In this document: positions 8,413 through 14,882 of the stretch, piece by piece
Layout: each line of letters begins with the position of its first letter
Position numbering within the stretch: position 1 is the first letter of the stretch
NCBI GenBank assembly: GCA_016793775.1
Contig: JAEULK010000075.1
Location: 1 to 32,059, forward strand
Direction of reading: 5' to 3'
DNA: 32,059 bases
Source of the DNA: Sphingopyxis sp.
GTDB lineage: Bacteria; Pseudomonadota; Alphaproteobacteria; Sphingomonadales; Sphingomonadaceae
Made by a program: the position numbers and the translations under genes
The notes under the pieces: generated by a model
Seen by the model: the letters and a program-made list of their open reading frames with translations, nothing else
Databases searched by the model: none
Told to the model about the DNA's origin: nothing

Positions 8413-8877
8413 CTAGGCCGACCGCACCGCGACGATCGCGTCGGCCTCGACCGCGGCGCCGAGCGGCAGCACCGCGACGCCGACCGCGGCGCGGGCGTGG
8501 CGCCCCGCATCGCCGAACAGCGATTCGAACAGTTCCGACGCCCCGTTGGCGACCTTCGCCTGGTCGGTGAAATCGGGGGTGCTGTTGACGAACACGCCGA
8601 GCTTCACGATTTTTTCGACCCGCGACCAGTCGCCGTTCAGGGCATTGCCGATCTGCGCGAGCAGCATCAGCGCGCAGCGCCGCGCGGCGTCATAGCCGCC
8701 CGCGACATCGACATCGGCGCCGAGGCGGCCGGTAACGACCTTGCCATCGTCGAAGGGCAACTGGCCGCTGACATAGAGCAGGCCCCCCTGCTCGACGACG
8801 GGGACGTAAGCGGCGACCGGCGCGGCGGCCTTGGGCAGTTCGAGGCCGAGGTCGGCGAGTTTCGCGGCGATATCCAT
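8413..8877 (-). CDS. RidA/YjgF-family protein
   Basis: 154-residue member of the Rid family, trimeric enamine/imine deaminases and relatives. It has LLYVSGQLPFDDGKVVTG, LGADVDVAGGYDAARRCALMLL, KLGVFVNSTPDF and the C-terminal RHARAAVGVAVLPLGAAVEADAIV, which keeps the arginine that in RidA holds the substrate carboxylate. At 154 residues it is longer than RidA proper (about 128) and fits a longer Rid subgroup; deaminase activity is therefore not certain. AAGGA lies 7 bases before the ATG and overlaps the end of the HAD gene upstream. It is the third gene of the operon. Confidence 0.88.
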   Translation of the reverse strand: MDIAAKLADLGLELPKAAAPVAAYVPVVEQGGLLYVSGQLPFDDGKVVTGRLGADVDVAGGYDAARRCALMLLAQIGNALNGDWSRVEKIVKLGVFVNSTPDFTDQAKVANGASELFESLFGDAGRHARAAVGVAVLPLGAAVEADAIVAVRSA

Positions 8878-8889
8878 GATGAGTCCTTC

Positions 8890-9531
8890 TTAAGCCGGAA
8901 CGGGCCCGGGGGCGGGAATATTTTCGGCGAGGCGCGCCAATATCCAGTCCTGCGCCGCGGCCCAGTCGTCGATGCGGGCATGGGCGTGCTGCGACGGCGC
9001 GATCTTGTGGGCAATCGCGGGTTCGCCGACCAGATGGAGCCGCCAGACCTCGGGGGCTTCCTTGGCGACCGAGCCGTGGTGGCCCGCGAGGTCGTCGATG
9101 AAGATCGCGACCGACGGCCGATATTCCTCGATCAGGCGGCGCACCGGTTCGCCCTTGCCACCGCGGCTGCCGATCACCGGCGCGTGGAAGTCATGCTCGG
9201 CGAGCTGATCGATCCGGCGCTGCTGATGTTCGGGGCCGACATTGGTGAGCACGACGATGTCGGCGTGCCGCGCAATCTCCGCCATCGCGGCGAGCGCGCC
9301 GGGGATCGGATATTGGCGCGTCATTTCGGTGGTGAAAAAGCTGTCGAGCAAGGGCCAGACCTCGGCCGCTTCAAGCGGCGTGCCGCATTCCTTGCGCTTG
9401 AGCGCGCCGGCGAAGCTCGCGTCCTCGATGCGGAAGAGCACGCCATGTTCCTGGTCGACCCACTGCGCGAAGGGAACGACCATGTGCATCAGCACCTCGT
9501 CGCAATCGGTGATGACGAGCGGGCGGCTCAT
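8890..9531 (-). CDS. HAD-superfamily hydrolase
   Basis: 213-residue protein with the haloacid dehalogenase core: motif I DCDEVL (D9, D11), motif II threonine in VVLTNV, a lysine in GGKGEPV, and motif III FIDDLAGH. The cap region is small and helical (SFAGALKRKECGTPLEAAEVW). It is probably a cytoplasmic phosphatase of unknown substrate. Its ATG overlaps the DUF3572 stop by four bases (ATGA), and the RidA-like gene starts 12 bases after its stop, so the genes are co-translated. Confidence 0.85.
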   Translation of the reverse strand: MSRPLVITDCDEVLMHMVVPFAQWVDQEHGVLFRIEDASFAGALKRKECGTPLEAAEVWPLLDSFFTTEMTRQYPIPGALAAMAEIARHADIVVLTNVGPEHQQRRIDQLAEHDFHAPVIGSRGGKGEPVRRLIEEYRPSVAIFIDDLAGHHGSVAKEAPEVWRLHLVGEPAIAHKIAPSQHAHARIDDWAAAQDWILARLAENIPAPGPVPA

Positions 9532-9800
9532 GTCTCGATCCTTTCGTCACCCGACAGGCGGTGGGCGGCGGCGGCGATGGCTTCGGGCTTGACGTCGAGA
9601 CCGACCGCGCAAGCGACGAGGTCAGCCTCATGCGCGGTCAGGAAGGACAGGATAGCGGCAAGCGTCGTCCGCTCGCCTAGCGATTCGCGCAAGGCGTCGG
9701 GGCCGAGCCCGGTGAGCGCGAGCAGCCGTTCGGCGCGCGGCTCGTCGGTCAATATCCAGCCCAGCGCGTTCAGCGCCAGCGCTTCGTCGGCATCGTGCAA
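9528..9800 (-). CDS. DUF3572 family protein
   Basis: About 90 residues, helical, with the family pattern EALALNALGWILTDEPRAERLLALTGLGPDALR and ILSFLTAHEADLVACAVGL. The function is unknown; the family is common in alphaproteobacteria. I placed the start at the TTG at 9800 because AAGGG lies 9 bases upstream; another TTG at 9827 would add nine residues but has no ribosome site. It is the first gene of the operon with the HAD, RidA-like and acyltransferase genes, and is divergent from divK. Confidence 0.75.
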   Translation of the reverse strand: MHDADEALALNALGWILTDEPRAERLLALTGLGPDALRESLGERTTLAAILSFLTAHEADLVACAVGLDVKPEAIAAAAHRLSGDERIET

Positions 9801-9889
9801 GTCGATTTTCCCTTTCGCGGGAGGCAATTGTGTCGCGCGGCCGATTCGCCTAAACCGGCGCCGGACGCAAGGTGGGGAAGCGATTAATC

Positions 9890-10252
9890 ATGGGCAAGAC
9901 CATATTGGTGGTCGAGGATAATGAACTCAACCTGCGCCTGTTCTGCGACCTGCTCAATGCCCATGGCTATAGCGCCCATCCGGTGCGCGACGGGCGCGAT
10001 GCGCTGGCCAAGGCGCGCGAGCTGACCCCCGACCTGATCATCATGGACATCCAGTTGCCGCATGTCAGCGGGCTCGAGCTGATCGGCCAGATGAAGGCCG
10101 ACCTGATGCTGCGCGAGGTACCGATCATGGCGGTCACCGCCTATGCCGGCAAAGGCGACGAGGACCAGATCCGCGCCGCGGGTGCCGAGGCCTATGTCTC
10201 GAAACCGATTTCGGTGATCAAGTTCATCGAGAGCGTCGGGGCCTTTGCTTGA
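9890..10252 (+). CDS. divK: DivK-type single-domain response regulator
   Basis: 120-residue stand-alone receiver domain: acidic pocket E9/D10, phospho-acceptor D53 in IIMDIQLP, T83 in AVTAYA and K105 in VSKP. It resembles Caulobacter DivK throughout (ILVVEDNELNLRLFCDLL, MDIQLPHVSGLE, VTAYAGKGDEDQIRAAG, YVSKPISVIKF). DivK acts with PleC, DivJ and DivL to control CtrA activity in the cell cycle. The start at 9890 follows GGTGGGGAAG; an upstream in-frame GTG lies inside that ribosome site. Its stop overlaps the first bases of the next gene's leader. Confidence 0.9.
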   Translation: MGKTILVVEDNELNLRLFCDLLNAHGYSAHPVRDGRDALAKARELTPDLIIMDIQLPHVSGLELIGQMKADLMLREVPIMAVTAYAGKGDEDQIRAAGAEAYVSKPISVIKFIESVGAFA

Positions 10253-10265
10253 TAGGGGCGCCACG

Positions 10266-10523
10266 ATGGCCAAGCCGACATCGGTGCGATTTTGCGTGCT
10301 GTCCGAGAACCAAGAGCGGGCGATAGCCCATCTTACGGAGCGAGGCTATCCGCCCCTAAGGGTCGAGCGCGACGAGGACGGCCTCTCGGCCTTGATCCTT
10401 CCTTCCGTTCCGGACGATCAACTTTTTGCCTTGGGGCAGGCGATCCCGAAGCATCTCAGCGCGAAGGTCGCCATTGCCGGCGCGGCCTTCCCTTTTCGCG
10501 CGGAATCACGGGAGGGTCACTGA
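10266..10523 (+). CDS. Small conserved-looking protein of unknown function
   Basis: 85-residue protein with no family I recognise. It has an N-terminal TSVRFCVLSENQERAIAHLTERGYPPL and a mixed alpha/beta pattern with no signal peptide or membrane helix. The ATG has AGGGGCG about 7 bases upstream and starts 13 bases after divK ends, so the two are probably co-transcribed. Its frame has normal G/C-rich third positions. A 276-base frame overlapping it in another register is R- and S-rich and was discarded. Confidence 0.65.
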   Translation: MAKPTSVRFCVLSENQERAIAHLTERGYPPLRVERDEDGLSALILPSVPDDQLFALGQAIPKHLSAKVAIAGAAFPFRAESREGH

Positions 10524-10532
10524 GTGACTATT

Positions 10533-10552
10533 GGCGGGGGCATGCCCCCGCC
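10533..10552. repeat. Perfect 20-base palindrome after divK operon
   Basis: GGCGGGGGCATGCCCCCGCC is a perfect palindrome with no loop, 9 bases after the small gene downstream of divK. No T-run follows on either strand, so it is not a standard intrinsic terminator. It could be a protein-binding dyad, a cruciform, or an mRNA 3' stabiliser. Confidence 0.8.
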
Positions 10553-10559
10553 TTGACGG

Positions 10560-10712
10560 TCAGGTAGCCCAGGCTGCACTTTCGTCACTACGCTTCCCCT
10601 GTGACCGGCTCCACGGGGCATCATAATGCAGCGCCACCGCGGCTGCGGAGCTTTCGATCAGCGCGGCATAAATCCGGCCGATCCAGGTCTTTTCCTTACG
10701 AACATGGGTCAT
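10560..10712 (-). CDS. Candidate 50-residue small protein
   Basis: Reads MTHVRKEKTWIGRIY... and ends SDESAAWAT, 50 residues. AGGAG lies 7 bases before the ATG, a better ribosome site than many genes here have. The peptide is basic at the N-terminus with a central hydrophobic helix (AALIESSAAAVAL), perhaps amphipathic. It is divergent from the Lrp-type gene and ends next to the palindrome at 10533-10552. No known family is recognised. Evidence is limited to the ribosome site and a sensible composition. Confidence 0.5.
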   Translation of the reverse strand: MTHVRKEKTWIGRIYAALIESSAAAVALHYDAPWSRSQGKRSDESAAWAT

Positions 10713-10831
10713 GACATATCTCCTGTGCCCGGACCGGCAAGGTTGGGGAGAGCGGACCGGGCACCATTTTTACCCTCGCGCGCCCGGCGATTGGCGCCGA
10801 AATTGACCATATTGGTGACTAATTTTTGCGC

Positions 10832-10837
10832 TATATG
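10832..10837 (+). promoter_or_regulatory. Candidate -10 element for a leaderless Lrp-type gene
   Basis: TATATG ends 8 bases before the A of the ATG, so transcription would begin at or next to the start codon. The surrounding 10800-10845 is an AT-rich island; no good -35 is visible, though TTGACC occurs at 10803-10808. The lack of a Shine-Dalgarno sequence agrees with a leaderless mRNA. Confidence 0.35.
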
Positions 10838-10844
10838 ACGATTC

Positions 10845-11330
10845 ATGCGAAAAATGACCGATCTCGACGATTTCGACCGCCGCCTGCTCGCGCTGGTGCG
10901 CGAGGACAATCAGCAGCCCGCGCGCGTGCTCGCCGACAAGGCCGGGCTGTCGCTCTCGGCGGTGCTGCGCCGCCTCCGCCGGCTGCGCGACGAGAAGGTC
11001 ATCGTCGCCGATATCGCGGTGATCAATCCGGCGCTGACCGGATCGGCGCTGACCATGCATGTGCTCGTCCAGATGCAGCAGGCGGGGCCGCAGACGATGG
11101 ACCAGTTCGCGCGCGAGATCGTCCGTCACCCCGAAATCACCGGGGCCTGGGACGTCACCGGCGACGATGATTTCCTGCTGAAGGTCCAGGTCGGGACGAT
11201 GGAGGATTACGACCGCTTCACCCGCCGCGCGCTGAGCGAGGACAAGGGGGTACATTCGTTCACGACGATGATCGCGATCCGCAACATCATCGAGAATGAG
11301 GTCGCGCGGCGACCTTTGCGCGAGGGGTGA
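10845..11330 (+). CDS. Lrp/AsnC-family transcriptional regulator
   Basis: 161-residue regulator: N-terminal winged helix (LDDFDRRLLALVREDNQQPARVLADKAGLS, helix-turn-helix about residues 26-48) and a C-terminal RAM/AsnC domain (about 67-150, with GAWDVTGDDDFLLKVQV and FTTMIAIRNI). Such proteins form octamers and sense amino acids. There is no ribosome site before the ATG, and a -10-like TATATG is 8 bases upstream, suggesting leaderless translation. A second in-frame ATG at codon 4 is possible. Divergent from the 50-residue ORF, which could be its target. Confidence 0.93.
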   Translation: MRKMTDLDDFDRRLLALVREDNQQPARVLADKAGLSLSAVLRRLRRLRDEKVIVADIAVINPALTGSALTMHVLVQMQQAGPQTMDQFAREIVRHPEITGAWDVTGDDDFLLKVQVGTMEDYDRFTRRALSEDKGVHSFTTMIAIRNIIENEVARRPLREG

Positions 11331-11676
11331 GGAGGAGACGCGGCGCGCCAGCAGGAGCGGATTGCCGTGGCGCGGATGTCGGTAAGATTTTTTCGCGCGA
11401 AGACGCAAAGATGTTAGTTTGCGGCCGCACGGTCGCCTGTCCATCTTCGCCGCGTCTGGCGCAGCGTGAGGGGAATGGAGCCGCTTCGCGGTCATCGCGA
11501 CATCTTCGTGTCTTTGCGTCTTTGCGCGAAACCAAAAACCCCGGCCTGTCGGTCTTCGACGAAGCGTTATGGGCAAGCCGCCGCCTCCGTCCACGCGAAA
11601 TAGTCTCCCCAGAAACGCCATTCGCACACGCACAAAAAAGCGCGGCGCGCCATCGGCTTTCCTCCTAGGACAGCGC
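11331..11676. other. Gene-free gap with repeat element
   Basis: No credible gene. It holds the SRKDAKTRR-type inverted repeat described separately (11388-11540). Frames crossing it are R-rich and end in the repeat. A ribosome site (AGGA) for the next gene is at the right end. Confidence 0.7.
11388..11540. repeat. Inverted repeat with SRKDAKTRR-type arms
   Basis: The left arm 11388-11413 (TTTTTTCGCGCGAAGACG, then CAAAGATG) is repeated inverted in the right arm 11501-11540, which reads on the other strand TTTCGCGCAAAGACG, CAAAGACACGAAGATG. About 87 bases separate the arms. The translation SRKDAKTRR is one I recall as a spurious protein start in many bacterial annotations. Confidence 0.75.
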
Positions 11677-12075
11677 ATGGCCTATTATCCCGACCTGACC
11701 CCTTTCGTTTATGGCGGCGCCGAACCCGACCCCGCGATTCTCAATATCGGCTGGCTCTGTTCGGATCACGCGATCGCGACGGCGGTGCCGGACGCGGCGT
11801 TCGTCGCGGCGCTGGCGACGATCGCGGCCGATCCCATCAACCTCTATCGCGGCAGCCATCTGTGCGACTTCTGCCCCCGACCGCCCACCATCCTATCGCC
11901 GGGCGGTATTCCGATGCTGGACGCGCCCAGGGAAACCCGGGGCAATGGCGAAATCCGGGTCGAGGGGCGCGACGGGCTGACTTATGTCGCACCGGCGTTG
12001 ATCGTCCACTATGTCGAGCGACATCATTATGCGCCGCCGCAAACCTTCATCGACGCGCTAATGGCCGCTCGCTAG
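11677..12075 (+). CDS. Hypothetical protein, small globular
   Basis: 132-residue protein starting MAYYPDLTPFVYGG, with LNIGWLCSDH, LYRGSHLCDFCPRP (a CxxC pair in a histidine-rich setting), a glycine- and proline-rich turn, and a C-terminal helix ALIVHYVERHHYAPPQTFIDALM. No named family is recognised, but the composition is clearly that of a folded protein. AGGA lies 6 bases before the ATG; an upstream in-frame extension runs into the repeat region and was dropped. A single CxxC with nearby histidines could bind a metal; this is inference. Confidence 0.75.
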   Translation: MAYYPDLTPFVYGGAEPDPAILNIGWLCSDHAIATAVPDAAFVAALATIAADPINLYRGSHLCDFCPRPPTILSPGGIPMLDAPRETRGNGEIRVEGRDGLTYVAPALIVHYVERHHYAPPQTFIDALMAAR

Positions 12076-12103
12076 GCAGCTAGGCAGGCGGCGGCAGCGC
12101 ACG

Positions 12104-12129
12104 AAAAAGGGCGGCGCAAACGGCCGCCC
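12104..12129 (-). terminator. Intrinsic terminator of rpmG
   Basis: On the minus strand GGGCGGC and GCCGCCC (7-base arms, loop of 7) are followed by TTTTT. It lies 67 bases past the rpmG stop, in the right orientation. Confidence 0.8.
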
Positions 12130-12133
12130 CTCG

Positions 12134-12153
12134 ATCCCGGCCTTCGCCGGGAT
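12134..12153. repeat. VIPAKAGI-type hairpin repeat
   Basis: ATCCCGGC-CTTC-GCCGGGAT forms a perfect 8-base stem with a 4-base loop. Its minus-strand translation VIPAKAGIE is a hallmark of a REP-like element found in many proteobacterial genomes. The loop matches the hairpin at 39-58. Confidence 0.75.
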
Positions 12154-12196
12154 GACGCATTTCCGACCCGCGCGCTTCAACGCTCGGGGAAACCCA

Positions 12197-12364
12197 TCAC
12201 TTGATCTTGGCTTCCTTGAACTCGACATGCTTGCGCACGACGGGGTCATATTTGCGCTGCGCCATCTTCTCGGTCATCGTGCGCGGGTTCTTCTTGGTGA
12301 CATAGAAGAAGCCGGTGTCGGCGGTGCTCACGAGCTTGATCTTGACGGTCGTCGGCTTGGCCAT
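12197..12364 (-). CDS. rpmG: 50S ribosomal protein L33
   Basis: 55-residue L33 ([40 protein letters not shown]). It has no cysteines, so it is the zinc-independent form; zinc-binding L33 has two CxxC pairs. GAGGAA lies 9 bases before the ATG. It is monocistronic with an intrinsic terminator at 12104-12129 and a TTGACA box about 150 bases upstream at 12514-12519 on the minus strand. Confidence 0.97.
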   Translation of the reverse strand: MAKPTTVKIKLVSTADTGFFYVTKKNPRTMTEKMAQRKYDPVVRKHVEFKEAKIK

Positions 12365-12513
12365 GGCCCTGTTCCTCGAAATTTTGGCGCAGCGACCGGC
12401 GACCGGTCGATACGGCGGGGCTGAGCCCCGGCGGATGATGTGAAAAACAACAGGGCGGCGCGCAAGCACACCGCCCCCTTCAAGCGCGCGCCTTTGACCG
12501 GATTCGGCGCTTA

Positions 12514-12519
12514 TGTCAA
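12514..12519 (-). promoter_or_regulatory. Possible -35 box for rpmG
   Basis: A perfect TTGACA on the minus strand, preceded by C as in alphaproteobacterial promoters. No convincing -10 is visible at 17 bases (CAAAGG), so this is only half a promoter by eye. Confidence 0.25.
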
Positions 12520-12580
12520 GCGAAACGAACGAACGACGGCCGGTGTCGGGTGCGCGGCCGCCGCCCGCCCGGGGGAGGGG

Positions 12581-13318
12581 TCAGGCGTTCTTGATCTCGA
12601 ACCGCACGACCATCTCCTTCCAGCTTTCCTCGGCCACCCCGCCGCGCGTCGCGGGCTTGAAGCGCCATTTCGCCAGCGCGCGGCGCTTGGTCGCGTCGTA
12701 GAAGCCAGGGCTGTCGGTGCTGACCAGTTCGACCTGCTTGACCCGGCCGTCGGTGCCGATCAGTACGCGGACCCGCGCAACGCCCTCGATCCCGCCGCCC
12801 TGCTCGCGCGGCGGATAATCGGGCTGGAAACTCGCCATGTAACGCTGGTCGAGCTGCGCCAGCACCAGCTTGGGCGGCGGCGCGGGCAGCGGCGGCGGCT
12901 CGGCGATGGTCGGCCCGGTGCCCGTGCCCGGCAGCGGGATATATTCGGGCTTGGGCTCGAAGGCCGGCGCCTGGTCGGTGATCGGCGGCAGCGGCGATTT
13001 GGTCACGGTGACCGGCGGATCTTGCGTTTGCGGCTGTGCCTGCGGCTTGGGATCGGCCGGGGGATCGGGCACCGTGGGTAGCGGCACCGTTTTGACGATC
13101 GTCGGGTCGAGCTTGTCCTTGATCACCGAAATCATCGGCGACAGCGCCACCGTGACGACGAGCGCCGCAGGCAGGCCGATCGCGAACGCCGCGGCGAGCG
13201 GGCGGTGTCCGGCGCCGGGGTCGTAGCTGCCGCGTACCAGCAGCGATTCGCCGCCTGCCGGAACGCGCGCGGCACGGCGCGACGACAGGGCGGATGAAAT
13301 CAGGGGTATCAGGGTCAT
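12581..13318 (-). CDS. tonB: TonB-family energy transducer
   Basis: 245-residue TonB: one N-terminal membrane helix (about residues 41-60, AAAFAIGLPAALVVTVAL) after a short basic cytoplasmic tail, a proline-rich periplasmic span (about 79-150), and a C-terminal TonB domain (about 165-243; FQPDYPPREQGGGIEGVARV, YDATKRRALAKWRFKPA). It passes proton-motive energy to outer-membrane receptors. AAGGAG lies 7 bases before the ATG and an AT-rich promoter is at 13389-13418. exbB and exbD are not nearby. Sphingomonads usually carry several TonB paralogues; which receptors this serves is unknown. Confidence 0.92.
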   Translation of the reverse strand: MTLIPLISSALSSRRAARVPAGGESLLVRGSYDPGAGHRPLAAAFAIGLPAALVVTVALSPMISVIKDKLDPTIVKTVPLPTVPDPPADPKPQAQPQTQDPPVTVTKSPLPPITDQAPAFEPKPEYIPLPGTGTGPTIAEPPPLPAPPPKLVLAQLDQRYMASFQPDYPPREQGGGIEGVARVRVLIGTDGRVKQVELVSTDSPGFYDATKRRALAKWRFKPATRGGVAEESWKEMVVRFEIKNA

Positions 13319-13388
13319 GGCCTCTCTCCTTGCCTTTCCCGACCCGGGCCGCCCGCGCTTGGCTGCTATCCGGCCCAGTCGTCATAAT

Positions 13389-13418
13389 GATATATTATAA
13401 CATAACTGCGATTGTCAA
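13389..13418 (-). promoter_or_regulatory. Promoter of tonB
   Basis: Minus-strand TTGACA (13413-13418), an 18-base spacer and TATATC (13389-13394); a TATAAT also occurs at 13394-13399 but only 13 bases from the -35. The dyad ATAAT-N5-ATTAT over the -10 region could be an operator, perhaps for an iron regulator. The AT-rich patch stands out in its GC-rich surroundings. Confidence 0.6.
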
Positions 13419-13468
13419 GCGCAAAGGTCGGCAAGGGGGTGAAGCGGACGTTCGTTAAACCGTGGCCC

Positions 13469-14776
13469 CTAAACCGAAAGCCGCGCCACAGCCTCGTCCT
13501 TGAGGATCAGCGGCAACAGCTCGGCCATGTCGGGGCCATGGTCGCGCCCGGTCAGCGCGCGGCGCAGCGGCAGGAACAGCGCGCGGCCCTTGGCGCCGGT
13601 CGCCGTCTTCACCGCGCCGGTCAGCGCGTGCCAAGGGTCGGCGCTCCAGTCGATGCGGGGCGCGGCAGCAGCGGCGGCGGCCAGCACCGTACGGTCGGCT
13701 TCGTCCACCGGCGGCGGCGCCAGCGGCCCGTCGAACACCTGGGCCCAATCGGCCGCCTCGGCGACGGTCATCAGGTTCGGGCGAATCGCGTGCCAGCGCG
13801 CCGCGTCGATCGCCGCGGGTAGCCGCCCCGCGACCGCGTCATGCCCCAGTTGATGGACGATCTTCTGGTTGACCAGCGCCAGTTCGGCCTCGTCGAAGCG
13901 CGCCGGGGCGCGGCCGAAATGCGCGAAGTCGATCGTCGCCACCAGCGGCGCGGGGTCGGCGACCGGCTCGACCGGGTCGCTGGTGCCCAGCCGCGCGAGC
14001 AAGGATATCAGCGCCGCGGGCTCGATGCCCTGCTCGCGCAGGCTCTCCATACCGAGCGAGCCCAGCCGCTTCGACAATTTGCCCTCGGTGCCGACCAGCA
14101 ACGCCTCATGCGCGAATTCGGGCGGTTTCGCGCCGAGCGCATCGAACATCTGGATCTGCGCCGCGGTGTTCGACACATGGTCCTCGCCGCGCACGACATG
14201 GCTGATGCCCATGGCGATATCGTCGATCACGCTCGGCAGCAGATAGAGCCAGCTGCCGTCGGCGCGGCGGACCACCGGGTCGGACATGGATTTCGGGTCA
14301 AAATTCTGATCACCGCGAACCATATCCGTCCAAGTGATCGGCGCGTCCTGATCGAGCCGAAAGCGCCAGTGCGGTGCCACACCCGCGGGAACCGGCGCAT
14401 CGGCGGGCTTGCGCTCGTACACCGGGGGCAATCCGCGCGACAGCAGGATCTTGCGCCGGATGTCGAGCTCTTCGGGACTTTCGTAACAGGCATAGACCCG
14501 CCCCGCCGCCTTTAGCTTGTCGAACTCGGCTTCGTATAGCGCAAAGCGCGCCGACTGCCGCTCCTCCCCGTCGACATCGAGCCCGAGCCAGGCGAGATCG
14601 GCGCGGATGTCGGCGACATATTCCTCCTTCGACCGCTCGCGGTCGGTGTCGTCAATGCGCAGCAGGAAGCGCCCGCCGTTCTTGCGCGCCCACATCCAAT
14701 TGTGGAGCGCGGTGCGGACATTGCCGACATGGAGCAGGCCGGTCGGCGAAGGGGCAAAGCGGGTGGTGACACTCAT
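13469..14776 (-). CDS. gltX: Glutamyl-tRNA synthetase
   Basis: Class I aminoacyl-tRNA synthetase charging tRNA-Glu, and in organisms without GlnRS also tRNA-Gln for the GatCAB route. HIGH is HVGN at residues 16-19 (PTGLLHVGNVRTAL) and KMSKS is KLSKR at 233-237 (GTEGKLSKRLGS). At 435 residues it is shorter than the usual 470-480 and resembles the second, shorter GluRS found in many alphaproteobacteria. The start MSVTTRFAPSPTG fits the family; the frame continues upstream without similarity. It is divergent from the GGDEF gene. Confidence 0.95.
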   Translation of the reverse strand: MSVTTRFAPSPTGLLHVGNVRTALHNWMWARKNGGRFLLRIDDTDRERSKEEYVADIRADLAWLGLDVDGEERQSARFALYEAEFDKLKAAGRVYACYESPEELDIRRKILLSRGLPPVYERKPADAPVPAGVAPHWRFRLDQDAPITWTDMVRGDQNFDPKSMSDPVVRRADGSWLYLLPSVIDDIAMGISHVVRGEDHVSNTAAQIQMFDALGAKPPEFAHEALLVGTEGKLSKRLGSLGMESLREQGIEPAALISLLARLGTSDPVEPVADPAPLVATIDFAHFGRAPARFDEAELALVNQKIVHQLGHDAVAGRLPAAIDAARWHAIRPNLMTVAEAADWAQVFDGPLAPPPVDEADRTVLAAAAAAAPRIDWSADPWHALTGAVKTATGAKGRALFLPLRRALTGRDHGPDMAELLPLILKDEAVARLSV

Positions 14777-14882
14777 GCGCGCGCCTATAGCCGCCTTCGT
14801 TGCTCCATGGCGACCATGAATTGCCTTGCCTTCACGGCATCGCTTAACCGCTTCTTTGCGCTTTTCGGCGTAGCAAGGCGCC

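Noticed and set aside
11287-11535. 82-codon frame beginning with SRKDAKTRR-like text
   Set aside because: It is the translation of an intergenic repeat, a common false gene call.
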